Part shown: positions 52,671-63,289 of the stretch, piece by piece | Layout of the letters: each line of letters starts with the position of its first letter | Position numbering within the stretch: position 1 is the first letter of the stretch | Translations under genes and position numbers: made by a program | NCBI GenBank assembly: GCA_030278955.1 | Contig: JAOANR010000002.1 | Coordinates: 12,947,982 to 13,011,981, forward strand | Length of the DNA stretch: 64,000 nucleotides | Reading direction: 5' to 3' | Source: Hygrophila difformis | Lineage: Eukaryota > Streptophyta > Magnoliopsida > Lamiales > Acanthaceae | Notes under the pieces: generated by a model | Told to the model about the DNA's origin: nothing | The model's database searches: none | The model's input: only the letters and a program-made list of their open reading frames with translations

Positions 52671-52900
52671 TGATTTTTCTTTGGAATTCTTCAGCCAAAA
52701 ATTATTATTTAAAAAAAAAAAAACCGGAACAGTTCCATCGCATTTTCTCTAAATGATAACAGTCAAATCAGTCAACAAGGATACAACGGGAACATAAACT
52801 GCGAAACATAATCAGCAAGGTCATCCTTGTATAGTCCATAAGAAACGACTAAATAAAACACTACTACAGCAAGCCTAGATGGAAACGCAGAAACAAAGGA

Positions 52901-54232
52901 TCACTGGTCGGGAGGCGGGAACTGACGACGCATATACTCATCCATCTGGCGCATGTAGGCGTACATGTCGGTCATGGAGGCCTGCTGCTCCAGCTGTCTC
53001 GTAGTGATCGTATCCATGCGAGCCTGGTATAGATCCATCCTGGCATCCAGAGCGTCGTAGCGAGCCTGCCCGGCTGCAAACCCAGCGTCCATACGAGCAA
53101 ACCCCGCATCCATACTAAGCTGCATACCCTGTAGCATCTGAACTAACTGCGGCATCTCCGCACCCTGCTGGGGAGCCACGGGAGGCGGGGGTGGCTGCTC
53201 AGGAGGAACAACTAGAATCAAACCATCACCATTGGGCTCCGGGCGAAGGACAGCCGGAGGAGCCCCACGTCGAAGAGCACTGCGTCGAGGGGCGTAGGAA
53301 GGGATACGGTAGTAGCCGCCAGCAGATAGCTCGTAAGGATCCGTCTCTGGGGACGTACGGATCCCCTGAGCCGCACACATGCCGCAAATAAGATGAACAT
53401 GGGTAATCACCCTGCTCCCTCGCCCTCGGCGCATACCCCTCAGGTTGTCCGCGATACAAGCACCAACATTCACCCTACCACCTCGGGCGAGAAAGCAGAT
53501 GGTCTCATAGACGTGGTCTATAACAATATGGCTCCGGGTGATCGGCCGGACACGGCCTAACCATATCTGAGCTAGCTCGCGCCACGGAGAGTCCATCGTC
53601 GTCAACCTCAGCTCGTGATCGTGCTCGAGTAGGGGAGCCGTCAAGGTGCATAAAACGCCCCACGCAGGCGGGGGTATACGACCCTCGGGCTGTGGTCGGA
53701 ATACGCCGTCGTCAGGAAGGCCAAAGTATACGTTGATCGCCCGAGCACTGAAATCTAGATGGCGACCCCGAACCCAGACTTGAGACAAGTCACTGTTCTC
53801 CCCGAGACCGCCAATGTTGGCGATGACCTCCATAGCTAAGTATCCAGAAGCGATGCCCTCGGGATGGCGCGCAAGTCCAGTCCACTGAAGAAGACCCAAA
53901 ACTGGACTAACTCTGTCGTCGTCCATATGGCGAGGATACATGCCTCTCTCCGGGACATAAGACCTGTTACGACGAAGGTCGTCGAAGTAGAACTCCTGAG
54001 AGGCCATAGTAGCAAACCGATACCTGTCGTGTCGACGGGGACGCACCTCGTCGGGGAGACCCTTGAGCTTAGGGCCCCGCTGCTCCTCGTCCTCCTCGGA
54101 CTCGCTCTCATCAAAATCAGACATCGCCGGAGCGGCAGTGCTAGGACCAGCCTCATCGCGCTGAGCAACTCGTCTCCTGGTCCTCGGGGGACACATGAGT
54201 GATGCCAAACCAACCCACAGAAAAAGCAGCAT
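52901..54232 (-). CDS. Tek-A antisense gene: plant transposon protein-like, intact
   Basis: 443 residues from the ATG at 54232, one base after a splice acceptor. The N-terminus is hydrophobic (MLLFLWVGLASLM), then MCPPRTRRRV, then an acidic patch DESESEEDEEQ. The core at about 100-330 (GLARHPEG, GGLGENSDLSQVWVRG, PWRELAQIWLGRVRPITRSH, and CFLARGGRVNVGACIADNL) resembles the putative plant transposon protein domain also seen in Ath1 ORF D. A poly-Pro linker and a C-terminal coiled coil with repeats like FAAGQARYDALDARMDLYQ follow. The gene is antisense to the element, convergent with the coiled-coil ORF, and replaces gag to RT. Function unknown; the family is common in plant transposons. Confidence 0.85.
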   Translation of the reverse strand: MLLFLWVGLASLMCPPRTRRRVAQRDEAGPSTAAPAMSDFDESESEEDEEQRGPKLKGLPDEVRPRRHDRYRFATMASQEFYFDDLRRNRSYVPERGMYPRHMDDDRVSPVLGLLQWTGLARHPEGIASGYLAMEVIANIGGLGENSDLSQVWVRGRHLDFSARAINVYFGLPDDGVFRPQPEGRIPPPAWGVLCTLTAPLLEHDHELRLTTMDSPWRELAQIWLGRVRPITRSHIVIDHVYETICFLARGGRVNVGACIADNLRGMRRGRGSRVITHVHLICGMCAAQGIRTSPETDPYELSAGGYYRIPSYAPRRSALRRGAPPAVLRPEPNGDGLILVVPPEQPPPPPVAPQQGAEMPQLVQMLQGMQLSMDAGFARMDAGFAAGQARYDALDARMDLYQARMDTITTRQLEQQASMTDMYAYMRQMDEYMRRQFPPPDQ

Positions 54233-54233
54233 C

Positions 54234-54827
54234 CTGCAAATGTCCAACCAATACCAAATGTAAAGATAAATCCTGCATAGTGATTACAATAAGCATAATC
54301 TAGAAACCACAAGAACATGAGGTGTGAGCCCTAACACGGGTAGTCAAGAAGATAACCAAACCAATACTATGTCTAGAGAAGTCCCAAACCTCTTTGGGAC
54401 ATTTCGTCAAACACGTGGAGTGCGCAATAAATCAAGACCAAAGTTTACTTGCAAACACATGGGGAACGCCCCAAACCAAAACAATTGCTCAGGCAATAGC
54501 TCATCATCATAACAGGGCATAAAACAACGACAACAAACTCATCCGCATGCCCACAATACCAATACAATCGGGAAATTAATGATTTCTTTAGAATATGAAA
54601 TCTAGTAAAAACTTTCTCGAACTAGGCATACATTGTTGCACAAATACTTCCGAATCAACAAAAATGACAAGAAGTATCGTCCAAACCCGCTAATTGCACA
54701 AATTAGGTCTAAAAACGACAAACCCCCAATTCTTGTCCCTAAGCCCTAATTTTTAAATTCACCCAAAGATTAAGGCTAAACAAGACATAAAATCTGAAAT
54801 TGACAAGTAGAAGTAGTAGACGCATAC
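54234..54827 (-). other. 5' leader intron of Tek-A antisense gene
   Basis: Minus-strand donor GCAAG/GTATGCG at 54827 and acceptor ACATTTGCAG ending 54234. No ORF. Positions and contexts match those of Tek-B (622 bases there). Confidence 0.6.
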
Positions 54828-55067
54828 CTTGCAAAGGAAAATCGGAGCCGGGAATGAGAGAATCGGGGGATGGGAGAACGAATTTGAGAGAAAACTAGAA
54901 GAAGCCTCGGAAGTGAAAATGGGGCGGAATGGCTCGCGCTCCGCGCGAGCCCTTTTACTCGAACTGCCATGGCCGCGCGGTCGCCGCGCGCCACCGCGCG
55001 GGCACCGCGCGAGCCTCAAAATTTGTTTTTTATTTATTTATTTATTTTGCCTTCTACTGTTTACTCG
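54828..55067 (-). promoter_or_regulatory. Promoter and first exon region of Tek-A antisense gene
   Basis: A pyrimidine-rich exon-like stretch (54830-54925) lies downstream of a CGCG-rich island (54929-55020) similar in composition to the LTR islands at 49415-49470. No clear TATA. Confidence 0.45.
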
Positions 55068-57347
55068 ATGAGACATACGGCAAGCTGTCGAAATGTGACT
55101 TCTGGCTGAAAGAAGTGGCATTTCTCGGACACATAGTATCCGCTGATGGAGTATCAGTGGATCCGGAAAAAGTTTCTGCCGTAACTGAATGGGCAACTCC
55201 GAAGAGTCCAACGGAAATAAGGAGTTTCCTTGGATTAGCCGGGTATTACAGACGATTTGTGAAGGACTTTTCAAGGATCGCACGTCCTTTGACCCAGCTA
55301 CTAAAGAAAGGAGCAAAATACGAGTGGACCGAAGCTTGTGAGATTGCGTTTCAAGAGCTGAAGAAACGACTCACAACCACACCCGTATTAACACTACCAT
55401 CAGAGCATGGTGACTTCGAAGTATATAGCGATGCTTCGAAGGAAGGTTTAGGTTGTGTTTTGATGCAAGACTCGAGAGTCGTAGCCTATGCATCACGCCA
55501 ACTAAAACCTCACGAGGAAAATTATCCGACCCATGACCTGGAGTTGGCAGCGGTCGTTTTCGCTCTAAAGATATGGAGACATTATCTTTATGGGCGGAAG
55601 TGTCGAATGTTCACCGACCACAAGAGCTTGAAATATATTCACTCAGAAGGAGTTGAATTTGAGACAGCGAAGGTGGTTGGAACTTATTAAAGACTACGAT
55701 TTAGAGATAGCATACCACGAGGGGAAGGCGAATGTGGTAGCCGATGCCCTAAGTCGGAAAACCCAACACGTGACAAACTCGTTGGTAATTCCGCCGGCAT
55801 TGTACATGGAGTTGGCGAGATTGGAGTTAGAACTTGTGCATCCTGGCACAGTGAGAGAAACGGTCAATGCCATGGTCGTAGAAACTCCAATATTAGACGA
55901 GATTCGACTCGCTCAACCGGGCGACCCGAAACTCGAGAAGATAAAAGGGTATATTCCCGAAGGAAAGGCAATAGGATTTGCTGTCCACGAGGATGGAAGC
56001 ATCCGTTTCAAAGGGAGATGGTGTGTGCCTCTTAAATGTGCCGAGTTGAAGCAAAGGTTGATGGAGGAAGGGCACAACACGCCATATTCCGTACATCCCG
56101 GAGGTGACAAGCTATACAAAGATCTGAAGAAGATCTATTGGTGGCCGGGAATGAAGAAGGAAGTGGCGAACTTTGTGGCGAGATGTCTCACCTGCCAAAA
56201 GGTTAAGGCAGTGCGACATAAACCCTTAGGATTGATGCAACCACTAGAGATTCCAAGTTGGAAGTGGGATAGCATCTCAATGGACTTTGTCTCGGGATTA
56301 CCCCGATCACCTAAAGGCATGAACAAGATTTGGGTGATCGTGGATAGGCTAACGAAGACAGCCATATTTATCCCAATGAAGGACACGTGGACTATGGACC
56401 AATTGGCCCGAGCCTACATTGATAATGTGGTACGACGACATGGAGTACCACATGATATCATTTCCGATAGAGACAGTAGATTTGTCTCTCATTTCTGGAC
56501 GGAGTTACAAAAAGCTCTCGGTACTCAAATCAAAATGAGCACCGCATTCCACCCGATGACGGATGGTCAAACCGAAAGAACAATCCAAACACTAGAAGAC
56601 ATGCTGAGAGCATGTGTGTTGGAATTCAAAGGAAATTGGGAATCCCATTTACCCTTAATCGAATTCTCTTATAATAATAGCTACCATGCTAGCATTGGCA
56701 TGGCACCTTTCGAGGCGTTGTATGGACGAAAGTGCCGAAGCCCGTTGAGCTGGGAAGAAAACGATAAGTCCGTGGTAGTGGGACCACAACTTATCGAAGA
56801 CATGGCTCAACAAATCAAAGTGATTCAAGGGAAGATGAAAGCCGCTCAAGACCGTCAAAAGAGTTATGCCGACGTGAGACGACGAGACCTAGAATTTCAA
56901 GTGGGAAATAGAGTCATGCTAAAGATATCACCCATGAAGGGGGTGATGCGCTTTGGCAAACGAGGGAAGTTAAGTCCTCGATACATAGGACCTTACGAAA
57001 TTCTAGAACGAGTCGGAACTCTAGCCTACCGATTGGCTTTACCGCCACACTTAGATCGAGTTCATAATGTCTTCCATGTCTCGCAACTAAAGAAGTATGT
57101 GCCGGACCCGACACATGTACTTCAACCGGAGATAATTGAGCTCGATGAAGATTTGACTTACGAAGAAGTCCCAGTGCGTATTCTTGACACTAAGGAACGA
57201 GTAACAAGGAACAAAACCGTCAAGATGATCAAGGTTCTTTGGTCAAACCACGAAAGTGAGACGGCAACTTGGGAAGTGGAATCTGACATGAGAGAACGTT
57301 ACCCGACATTGTTCCAAACCGATACCGACACAGTTATGGGGACATAA
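55068..57347 (+). pseudogene. Tek-A pol fragment: end of RT, RNase H, integrase, chromodomain
   Basis: Begins abruptly in late RT ([19 protein letters not shown]), after the catalytic motif, so RT is dead. RNase H has [13 protein letters not shown]; a 2-base loss in an AT run near 55636 shifts the frame. From there to 57347 the frame is open: zinc region HPGGDKLYKDLKKIYWWPG to CLTCQKVK, integrase triad in SMDFVSGL (about 56280), SDRDSRF (about 56465) and GQTERT (about 56570), SPRYIGPYEIL, and a chromodomain with VRILDTKERVTRNKT and VLWSNHESETATWEVE. Integrase and chromodomain look intact, but there is no start and no frame from RT. Confidence 0.9.
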
Positions 57348-57570
57348 CTGCAATCTTAAGGGGGAGAGGATGTGATACTACCTATTTTTCGTACACTGTT
57401 GTAAATGTTGAACTACGTTATGGCTTGATCCCTTTACCGGGTACGTAGGCAGCTTAGAAGTTTTAATTCTAAGTTCAGTCACAACATAATAAAACAAACA
57501 CAAGACCTTTAGCACGAGAAAAGCCGAAACACAACTTCGAGGACGAAGTTGATTCTTAAGGAGGGTAGAC
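57348..57570 (+). other. Tek-A 3' UTR with two polypurine motifs and two hairpins
   Basis: AAGGGGGAGAGGATG plus TGTGATAC at 57358-57378, stem-loop 57413-57448, hairpin AACTTCG/CGAAGTT at 57533-57550, then AAGGAGGGTAGAC touching the LTR. Confidence 0.8.
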
Positions 57571-60156
57571 TGTAATACCCGTGAATTTTCCATCATAAAA
57601 TAAAACAATAATTAAATAAATAAATAATAAATAAAATAAATACTATAAATAAATAAATAAATAAAGATAAGGAAATGAGAAATGAGATCTTAACTCAAAA
57701 AGGAATTTAATTAGATAAGAAGAATTATTAAAGGTAAATAAATTGTACACCAGAACCCGACACTAATGAACTCGAGTATTCGAGTCCAAAACATCTAATT
57801 AGACCCGAGTGAAAATTTAGAAAGGAAGTAGAGACCCGAAGATACCCCGGAAATCGGAATTCGGGAGCATAGAGGGATAGAAACCCGAAAGAGAGGCGGA
57901 AAAGCACGACGGATCGCACGACCCGCCCGGACCGAAGTCCAGGCGAGAGTCGCGCGGTGGCCGCGCGGTGAAGGGGGATTAGCGCGCCACGACCGCGCCA
58001 CTTGACAGATTCGCCCGTTGCGTGAATCTCTCGCCCGAACGCGGATTTTTCGACTTTCGGTTGAACATCTCTCGACCCAAGACCTTTAGGTCAGATGTTG
58101 GACGCCCTAGGGATTGAGAAATCTATAAATAAGCCCCTTGGGAGCCCCAAACAAGTTTACAAAACCCTACAACCTTCTATACGTTCGAAACCCTAAATTC
58201 GGAGTCAACGGAAAGCACCAAACGGAGGCAGCAGCTTTGGACGAAAATCCAAGGATCTCCAAACGTTGTGGTAAGCTCTGGTTCGATAAATCTCTTCACG
58301 TTTCAATCCGAAAACGGATTCTAACTTCGGTTCTTTTCTTTCTACACCCCGTATTGGATCTAGATCGTAGAACCCGACGAACGGAGAGGAGAAACGGTGA
58401 TCTGGAAGCCACGCCTCCGAATTAGACATCCCCGACGTTCATAAAATCGGTAAGTTAACTCTTACATGGTTTTGGGATGAATTAAAACATTCAAACTAAA
58501 AGATTAACAAGAAACCGAAAATCTGTCAACTATTACTTTCTACCGACGCAACAGATTTGATGAATTTTTCCGAACCTTAAAACGAACTCAAACGGAAAAA
58601 CTTAAAACACGAAAAACGTTCCTAAGACTTAGATCTAGCTACTGTAAATTGTTGAGAATTTTTAGAGTTGATTTGATATGTGAAAATCCATCGAAACCGA
58701 ACTGTTTGAATCTAGATCTTGAAATCTTGGACAGAACTTAGGAATGATCTTGATCACGTTTTTGACATAGGATCTAAGCTGTTTTAGATCTTTGGCCGAA
58801 CATGAAAGTTGTAGATAATTGTCTTAAGATGATCTCTGTCAAATTTCATTAAATTTGGAGTTGAATTGCTATGGTAGAATTTGAAATCTTTAAACTGTGA
58901 TACAATAAACTCGGACAGATTTGTTCTTATGCGAAAATTGGTGATTTTGACCTACTTAGGTATCTCGGATCGAAAAAGTTAAAACACGAAAGTTGTAGAT
59001 CTTGATGTTTCCGAGTCAGATATGAAATATTGGAATTTTTGGAATTAAATCTGATTTTAGACGAATTTTAGAGTAAACTGTGGTTTACCGGAAACAAAAT
59101 CTTGAAATCTTGTTGAAACATGGAATTAACCTTTAGGGTTGAAACGAGTTGAGATATTATTTCTAAATAAATACAATCGAAGTCAGATTTTTAAAATTAA
59201 ATCCCCTTACAAACTTGATAAATTAAAATTAGGGGTGAGTGCTCTGCAGGGTGCCCCCTAACGATTCACTTCGTGCCGTAATGGACGATGGTGACCCCGC
59301 GCGCTAAACTTGAGATATGGATTGCCTAAACGGCAAAATATAGAGCCTACACTCTCGTGAATATCCGTATGGGTTTCCCGAGGCTCCGGAGTGGTACTGG
59401 GTATGGCTGATACGGTTGCGGCCGCCGGGCTACCGGCTAAACTTGTTGACATCGCGATTTTATCGTGAAACTTTGAAATACCAAATCGGGAATGTAATGG
59501 GGATTCTAAACTAAATTAAATTAGATTAAATTATGTTGTTGTCCAATTAAATTATTTAAACGCTTTATTTAAAGTATGGCTTTTATGATTAAACCATGTG
59601 ATATGTGTCATTAAATAGAGCCCTGAGGTAAATTATGCTATTGGATATGGATTGGATGAAATTAAATATTATGTTATTATCATGCTTTGTTAAATTATTT
59701 AATTTATGGCTTTAAAACCCTACGATCATGCATGTGTTAGCTTACTCAGCAATTTTGCTGACCAAAACCATTTTTATTCCTTTCCTTACAGATTATGTGG
59801 AATGAGTATGTGTGAGCACGGTTCATGCATGGGATTTTGGGGAACACTTATTTTGCTTTTAAATTTCGTACTTAGACTATATTATGAACGGGCCTGTTTA
59901 ACCCGTGTTTTGGCCATGTCGGCCCTTTTTTTTATATTTTCTGCTGCGATACTGTATTAAACCAAATATTTCCGCTGCGCTATGCTATTATTATTTTCGA
60001 ATTATATTGCATGGGCTATTTTGAATGATTTAAATGTTTTTAAATACTGCAATACCTAGCCTTGCATCTCTTTAGTAAGCTCGGAGAAACCGTGTCTTAC
60101 TAGGGAGATGTGGCGGTGACATCCCGACCTGGGTGACCAAAAACCGGGGTGTTACA
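57571..60156 (+). repeat. Tek-A 3' LTR
   Basis: Same features as the 5' LTR: TATA 58124-58131, donor 58450, hairpin 59424-59437, acceptor ending 59791, terminal stem-loop 60065-60110. Has one extra AAAT unit and a few point changes. Confidence 0.93.
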
Positions 60157-60222
60157 AATTGCGCCCAAAAGAAAGCGAGAGCGCAACTTCGGGGACGAAG
60201 TTGATTTCTAAGGGGGGTAGAC
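60157..60222 (+). other. Tek-G 3' UTR end and polypurine tract
   Basis: Hairpin AACTTCG-GGGA-CGAAGTT (60185-60202) and AAGGGGGGTAGAC just before an LTR start. Confidence 0.7.
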
Positions 60223-61278
60223 TGTAATACCCGGGATTTTTATAGCGCTCAACAAATAAAATAAATGTATTTCCGAGAAGGAAATATTTTATCACAATAA
60301 ATTATTGCTCGGCAATGAAAATACTTTATCAAAATAAATTATTGCTCGGCAATGAAACACCGATAAATTCAAAAGAATTGAAACACCGATAAATTCAAAA
60401 GAATGGAATAAAAGAGGGAAATGAAGCCCGAAGACATTCCAGGAATCGAGTCAAAAGAATTGAAATTAAATTTAAGATAGAAAAGAACTTTAATTCCAAG
60501 AACCCGCAAAGTCGGAAACGATTTAAATAAATAAATTATTACACGGGAGTTAAAAGACGACGAATTAGAAGACGAAGAATCCAAACGCGACGGACTCAAG
60601 ATTTTGAATAAGAAATTAATTCGAGACGAGATAAATTTAAGATAAGAATTTATAATCCGAGAATGACCCGAAAAATCGAGCCCGAAAATGTAGAAGGATA
60701 GAAGTCCGAAAGAGAGGAGGAAAGGACCCGACGAATCGCACGACCCGGTCCGGACCGCGGTCCAGACCGGAGCCGCGCGGTGTTTGGCTAAACACCACGC
60801 CAAGAGCGCGCCACTTGAACAGGCTGCGGATTTTGTGCGATCATGCGCGATTTCTTACCTTTTTGGGGAGCTCCGGCTATGGCAACGCGTCTAGGGTTTT
60901 GTGGAGCCTTTATAAGGTGTGTTTGCAGCTCCTAGCTACCTCTTGGCCGCCCCCTTCCACCTTTCTTCATCCCCCATCATCCTCCAACTCTCTTCTACCT
61001 CCATTCTTTCGAAAACCCTTGTTCTTGAAACTTTGCCACCCGTCCGGCGAGGATTCCGGCCAAGAGAACGAGCCCCTTGCCTTCTAGGAACTTGGTAAGG
61101 TGTATTACAGCTTTAATATTCGTCTATAATGCAATAATTTTGAATCTAACATCGAAACTTTCTTACGAGTTCACTTCGGGGGCGAAGAAGAAGGAGATCG
61201 GTGGAAGATACCCGCTCGTCGCGACCCTAGACGACCCAAGAGAGCCCTGTGACGATCCTAAACTCTAACACTGTAAGT
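60223..61278 (+). repeat. Tek-G LTR, 5' portion only
   Basis: TGTAATACCCGGG start, GC-rich island (60745-60815), TATAAGG at 60911, and a leader with donor GGTAAGG at 61092. Most similar to the Tek-B LTR. It is cut at about 61279, just after a CTGTAAGT donor, by the LINE. Confidence 0.7.
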
Positions 61279-61299
61279 GGAGGTCGGGGAGAGCAAAAG

Positions 61300-61849
61300 C
61301 GGTGGCGGCCGGTGAAAAGGAGATAGCAGCGGGCAGGAGTTTCGGGGGAGGAAGGAACGAAGGACGTAAAGGCTTAGTGGGTGTTTTTGTTGGCAATATT
61401 TCAGTTGAAACTACATCTGACAGATGTTCAAAGAGATAGATCGTATCGCTAGGGTCCGGGATTGGTTCTTTCCCAAAAGAAGCTGGACGGAGAAAGGAAC
61501 AAAGTTCGGATTCTATCGCTTTAGCAGTCGAGAGGAAGCAGTTACAATCATTCGGACATTACATGGGCGAATGTGGATGGGAAAACCTCTAAAGGTGAAT
61601 TGGGCGATGCCTACTCACAAAGGGCTTCGGAAGGAAAGGTTGGGCTACCATGGTGGTCGGGTTGAACACAGGGAGGGAGCTCACAAAGTGGTACGGGATG
61701 GAAAGCAATGGAGAAGGCGTTACACTAATGCTTGGAGGGATGAAAGGACGTACGCCGAAGTAACAAAGGCGGGTAGGAACAGTAGGCAATGGGCTGGGGA
61801 GAAAAAGTCGGAAGACATGGTTCAACTTAGGGCGGATTCAGGTGATTTG
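61300..61849 (+). pseudogene. LINE ORF1 N-terminal part with RRM
   Basis: VGVFVGNISVETTSDR gives RNP2 and the first helix. A one-base frameshift near 61420 follows, then FKEIDRIARVRDWFFPK and RNP1-like TKFGFYRFSS, ending GKPLKVNWA. A basic tail runs into the gap. The RRM in plant LINE ORF1 is thought to bind the element RNA. No start codon is visible in frame upstream. Confidence 0.7.
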
Positions 61850-62349
61850 NNNNNNNNNNNNNNNNNNNNNNNNNNNNNNNNNNNNNNNNNNNNNNNNNNN
61901 NNNNNNNNNNNNNNNNNNNNNNNNNNNNNNNNNNNNNNNNNNNNNNNNNNNNNNNNNNNNNNNNNNNNNNNNNNNNNNNNNNNNNNNNNNNNNNNNNNNN
62001 NNNNNNNNNNNNNNNNNNNNNNNNNNNNNNNNNNNNNNNNNNNNNNNNNNNNNNNNNNNNNNNNNNNNNNNNNNNNNNNNNNNNNNNNNNNNNNNNNNNN
62101 NNNNNNNNNNNNNNNNNNNNNNNNNNNNNNNNNNNNNNNNNNNNNNNNNNNNNNNNNNNNNNNNNNNNNNNNNNNNNNNNNNNNNNNNNNNNNNNNNNNN
62201 NNNNNNNNNNNNNNNNNNNNNNNNNNNNNNNNNNNNNNNNNNNNNNNNNNNNNNNNNNNNNNNNNNNNNNNNNNNNNNNNNNNNNNNNNNNNNNNNNNNN
62301 NNNNNNNNNNNNNNNNNNNNNNNNNNNNNNNNNNNNNNNNNNNNNNNNN
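61850..62349. other. Assembly gap (500 N)
   Basis: Exactly 500 N, a conventional placeholder. True size is unknown. The ORF1 parts on both sides fit one element. Confidence 0.98.
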
Positions 62350-63289
62350 GAATGGCTGACACGATTGGCGATCGCTGAACTGAGGAACTTGGAAGCAATG
62401 GTTGAATTCCAGGATTGGATGTATGGAGGCCAACATAAGGAGGGGACAATTATATATGGAGGAGGGCACACATTAGTCATAACATTCAAAAGCTCTACGG
62501 AAAGGGATCAGTTTCTATCAGATGGAAGGGACAACCAGCTCCTGAGGTGGAAAAGAAAGTGGGAGGAAGGACACGATGTAAGAAAACAACTCGTGTGGAT
62601 TCATATATATGGGATACCATTATCAGTATGGAACGATGAGACTTTTCACAAGCTGGTGAAGGCATGGGGAGATATCATCAGCATAGACAAGGAGACGATA
62701 GAGAAAAAACGTATGGACAGAGCCAGAATATTGGTGGCATTGAAAGATAATGCTATTATGCCATCGACACTGAAGGTGCAAGTTGGTGACTTTGTATCGA
62801 CGGTGCGTCTTGCTGCAAGCTATAGCGAACCTATAATAGTGGAGGAGTATCGGGGGGAAGAGGTCGGGAAGAGACGGGTTTCCAGCGGGGAAGCTCAGCC
62901 GCAGAAGCAGGGTCACCGGAGAGGACGAAGACCAGTAGGTCCTGGACCACAGACGATGAGGCAACAGAACAGGCGCATGGAAAAGTGGAAACGCTGCATG
63001 GGGATTCAAAAAATTCAAAGGAGGCGGCGAAAGACAGTATTAATGATACGGCATGCAAAGTCGACAATAAAAAAGGGCAAGGAAATTATGAAGATAGAGA
63101 AGTGGGCCTAGAAGGTTTTAATGGGCTTATGGAAAGTGGATCGGTAGAGGAGGAGGAAGTTAGACTGGGGGGAGATGACGGGGCCAACAATAGATGGACT
63201 AATAACGGGCTGGGTAGTGGACCGAGTAGTATTGGATTACAGATAGATATACATAGAGAGAGTGCAATGGCCCATAACAATAAGGGGCC
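62350..63289 (+). pseudogene. LINE ORF1 C-terminal part with DUF4283-like domain
   Basis: Open from the gap to 63111. WIHIYGIPLSVWNDETF, KAWGDIISIDKET and RARILVAL are characteristic of DUF4283 in plant LINE ORF1. Near 62940 the better protein moves to another frame (acidic, rich in Asp, Glu and Asn), which stays open until the Athila-type LTR cuts it at 63290. Confidence 0.7.

Larger units (their letters stand above)
49041..60156 (+). mobile_element. Tek-A: non-autonomous chromovirus with both LTRs and an antisense gene
   Basis: LTRs at 49041-51621 and 57571-60156 differ at roughly 25-30 positions by eye in 2.58 kb (about 99% identical). Between them: primer site, leader repeats, an intact coiled-coil ORF (+), an intact spliced antisense gene (-), a pol fragment from late RT to chromodomain (+), and a 3' UTR with two polypurine motifs. 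Gag, protease and most of RT are absent. The flanks (TAAAT left, AATTG right) are not a clean 5-bp duplication; AAATT is repeated only if it overlaps the LTR termini by one base. Confidence 0.9.
61279..63289 (+). mobile_element. LINE (L1-type) fragment, ORF1 region only
   Basis: RRM-like and DUF4283-like segments in the order usual for plant L1 ORF1 lie on either side of the N gap. No endonuclease or RT is present before the Athila-type LTR starts at 63290. Confidence 0.65.

Noticed and set aside
49036..60161. Clean 5-bp target duplication for Tek-A
   Set aside because: The flanks read TAAAT and AATTG. AAATT repeats only if it overlaps the LTR ends by one base, so I do not claim it.
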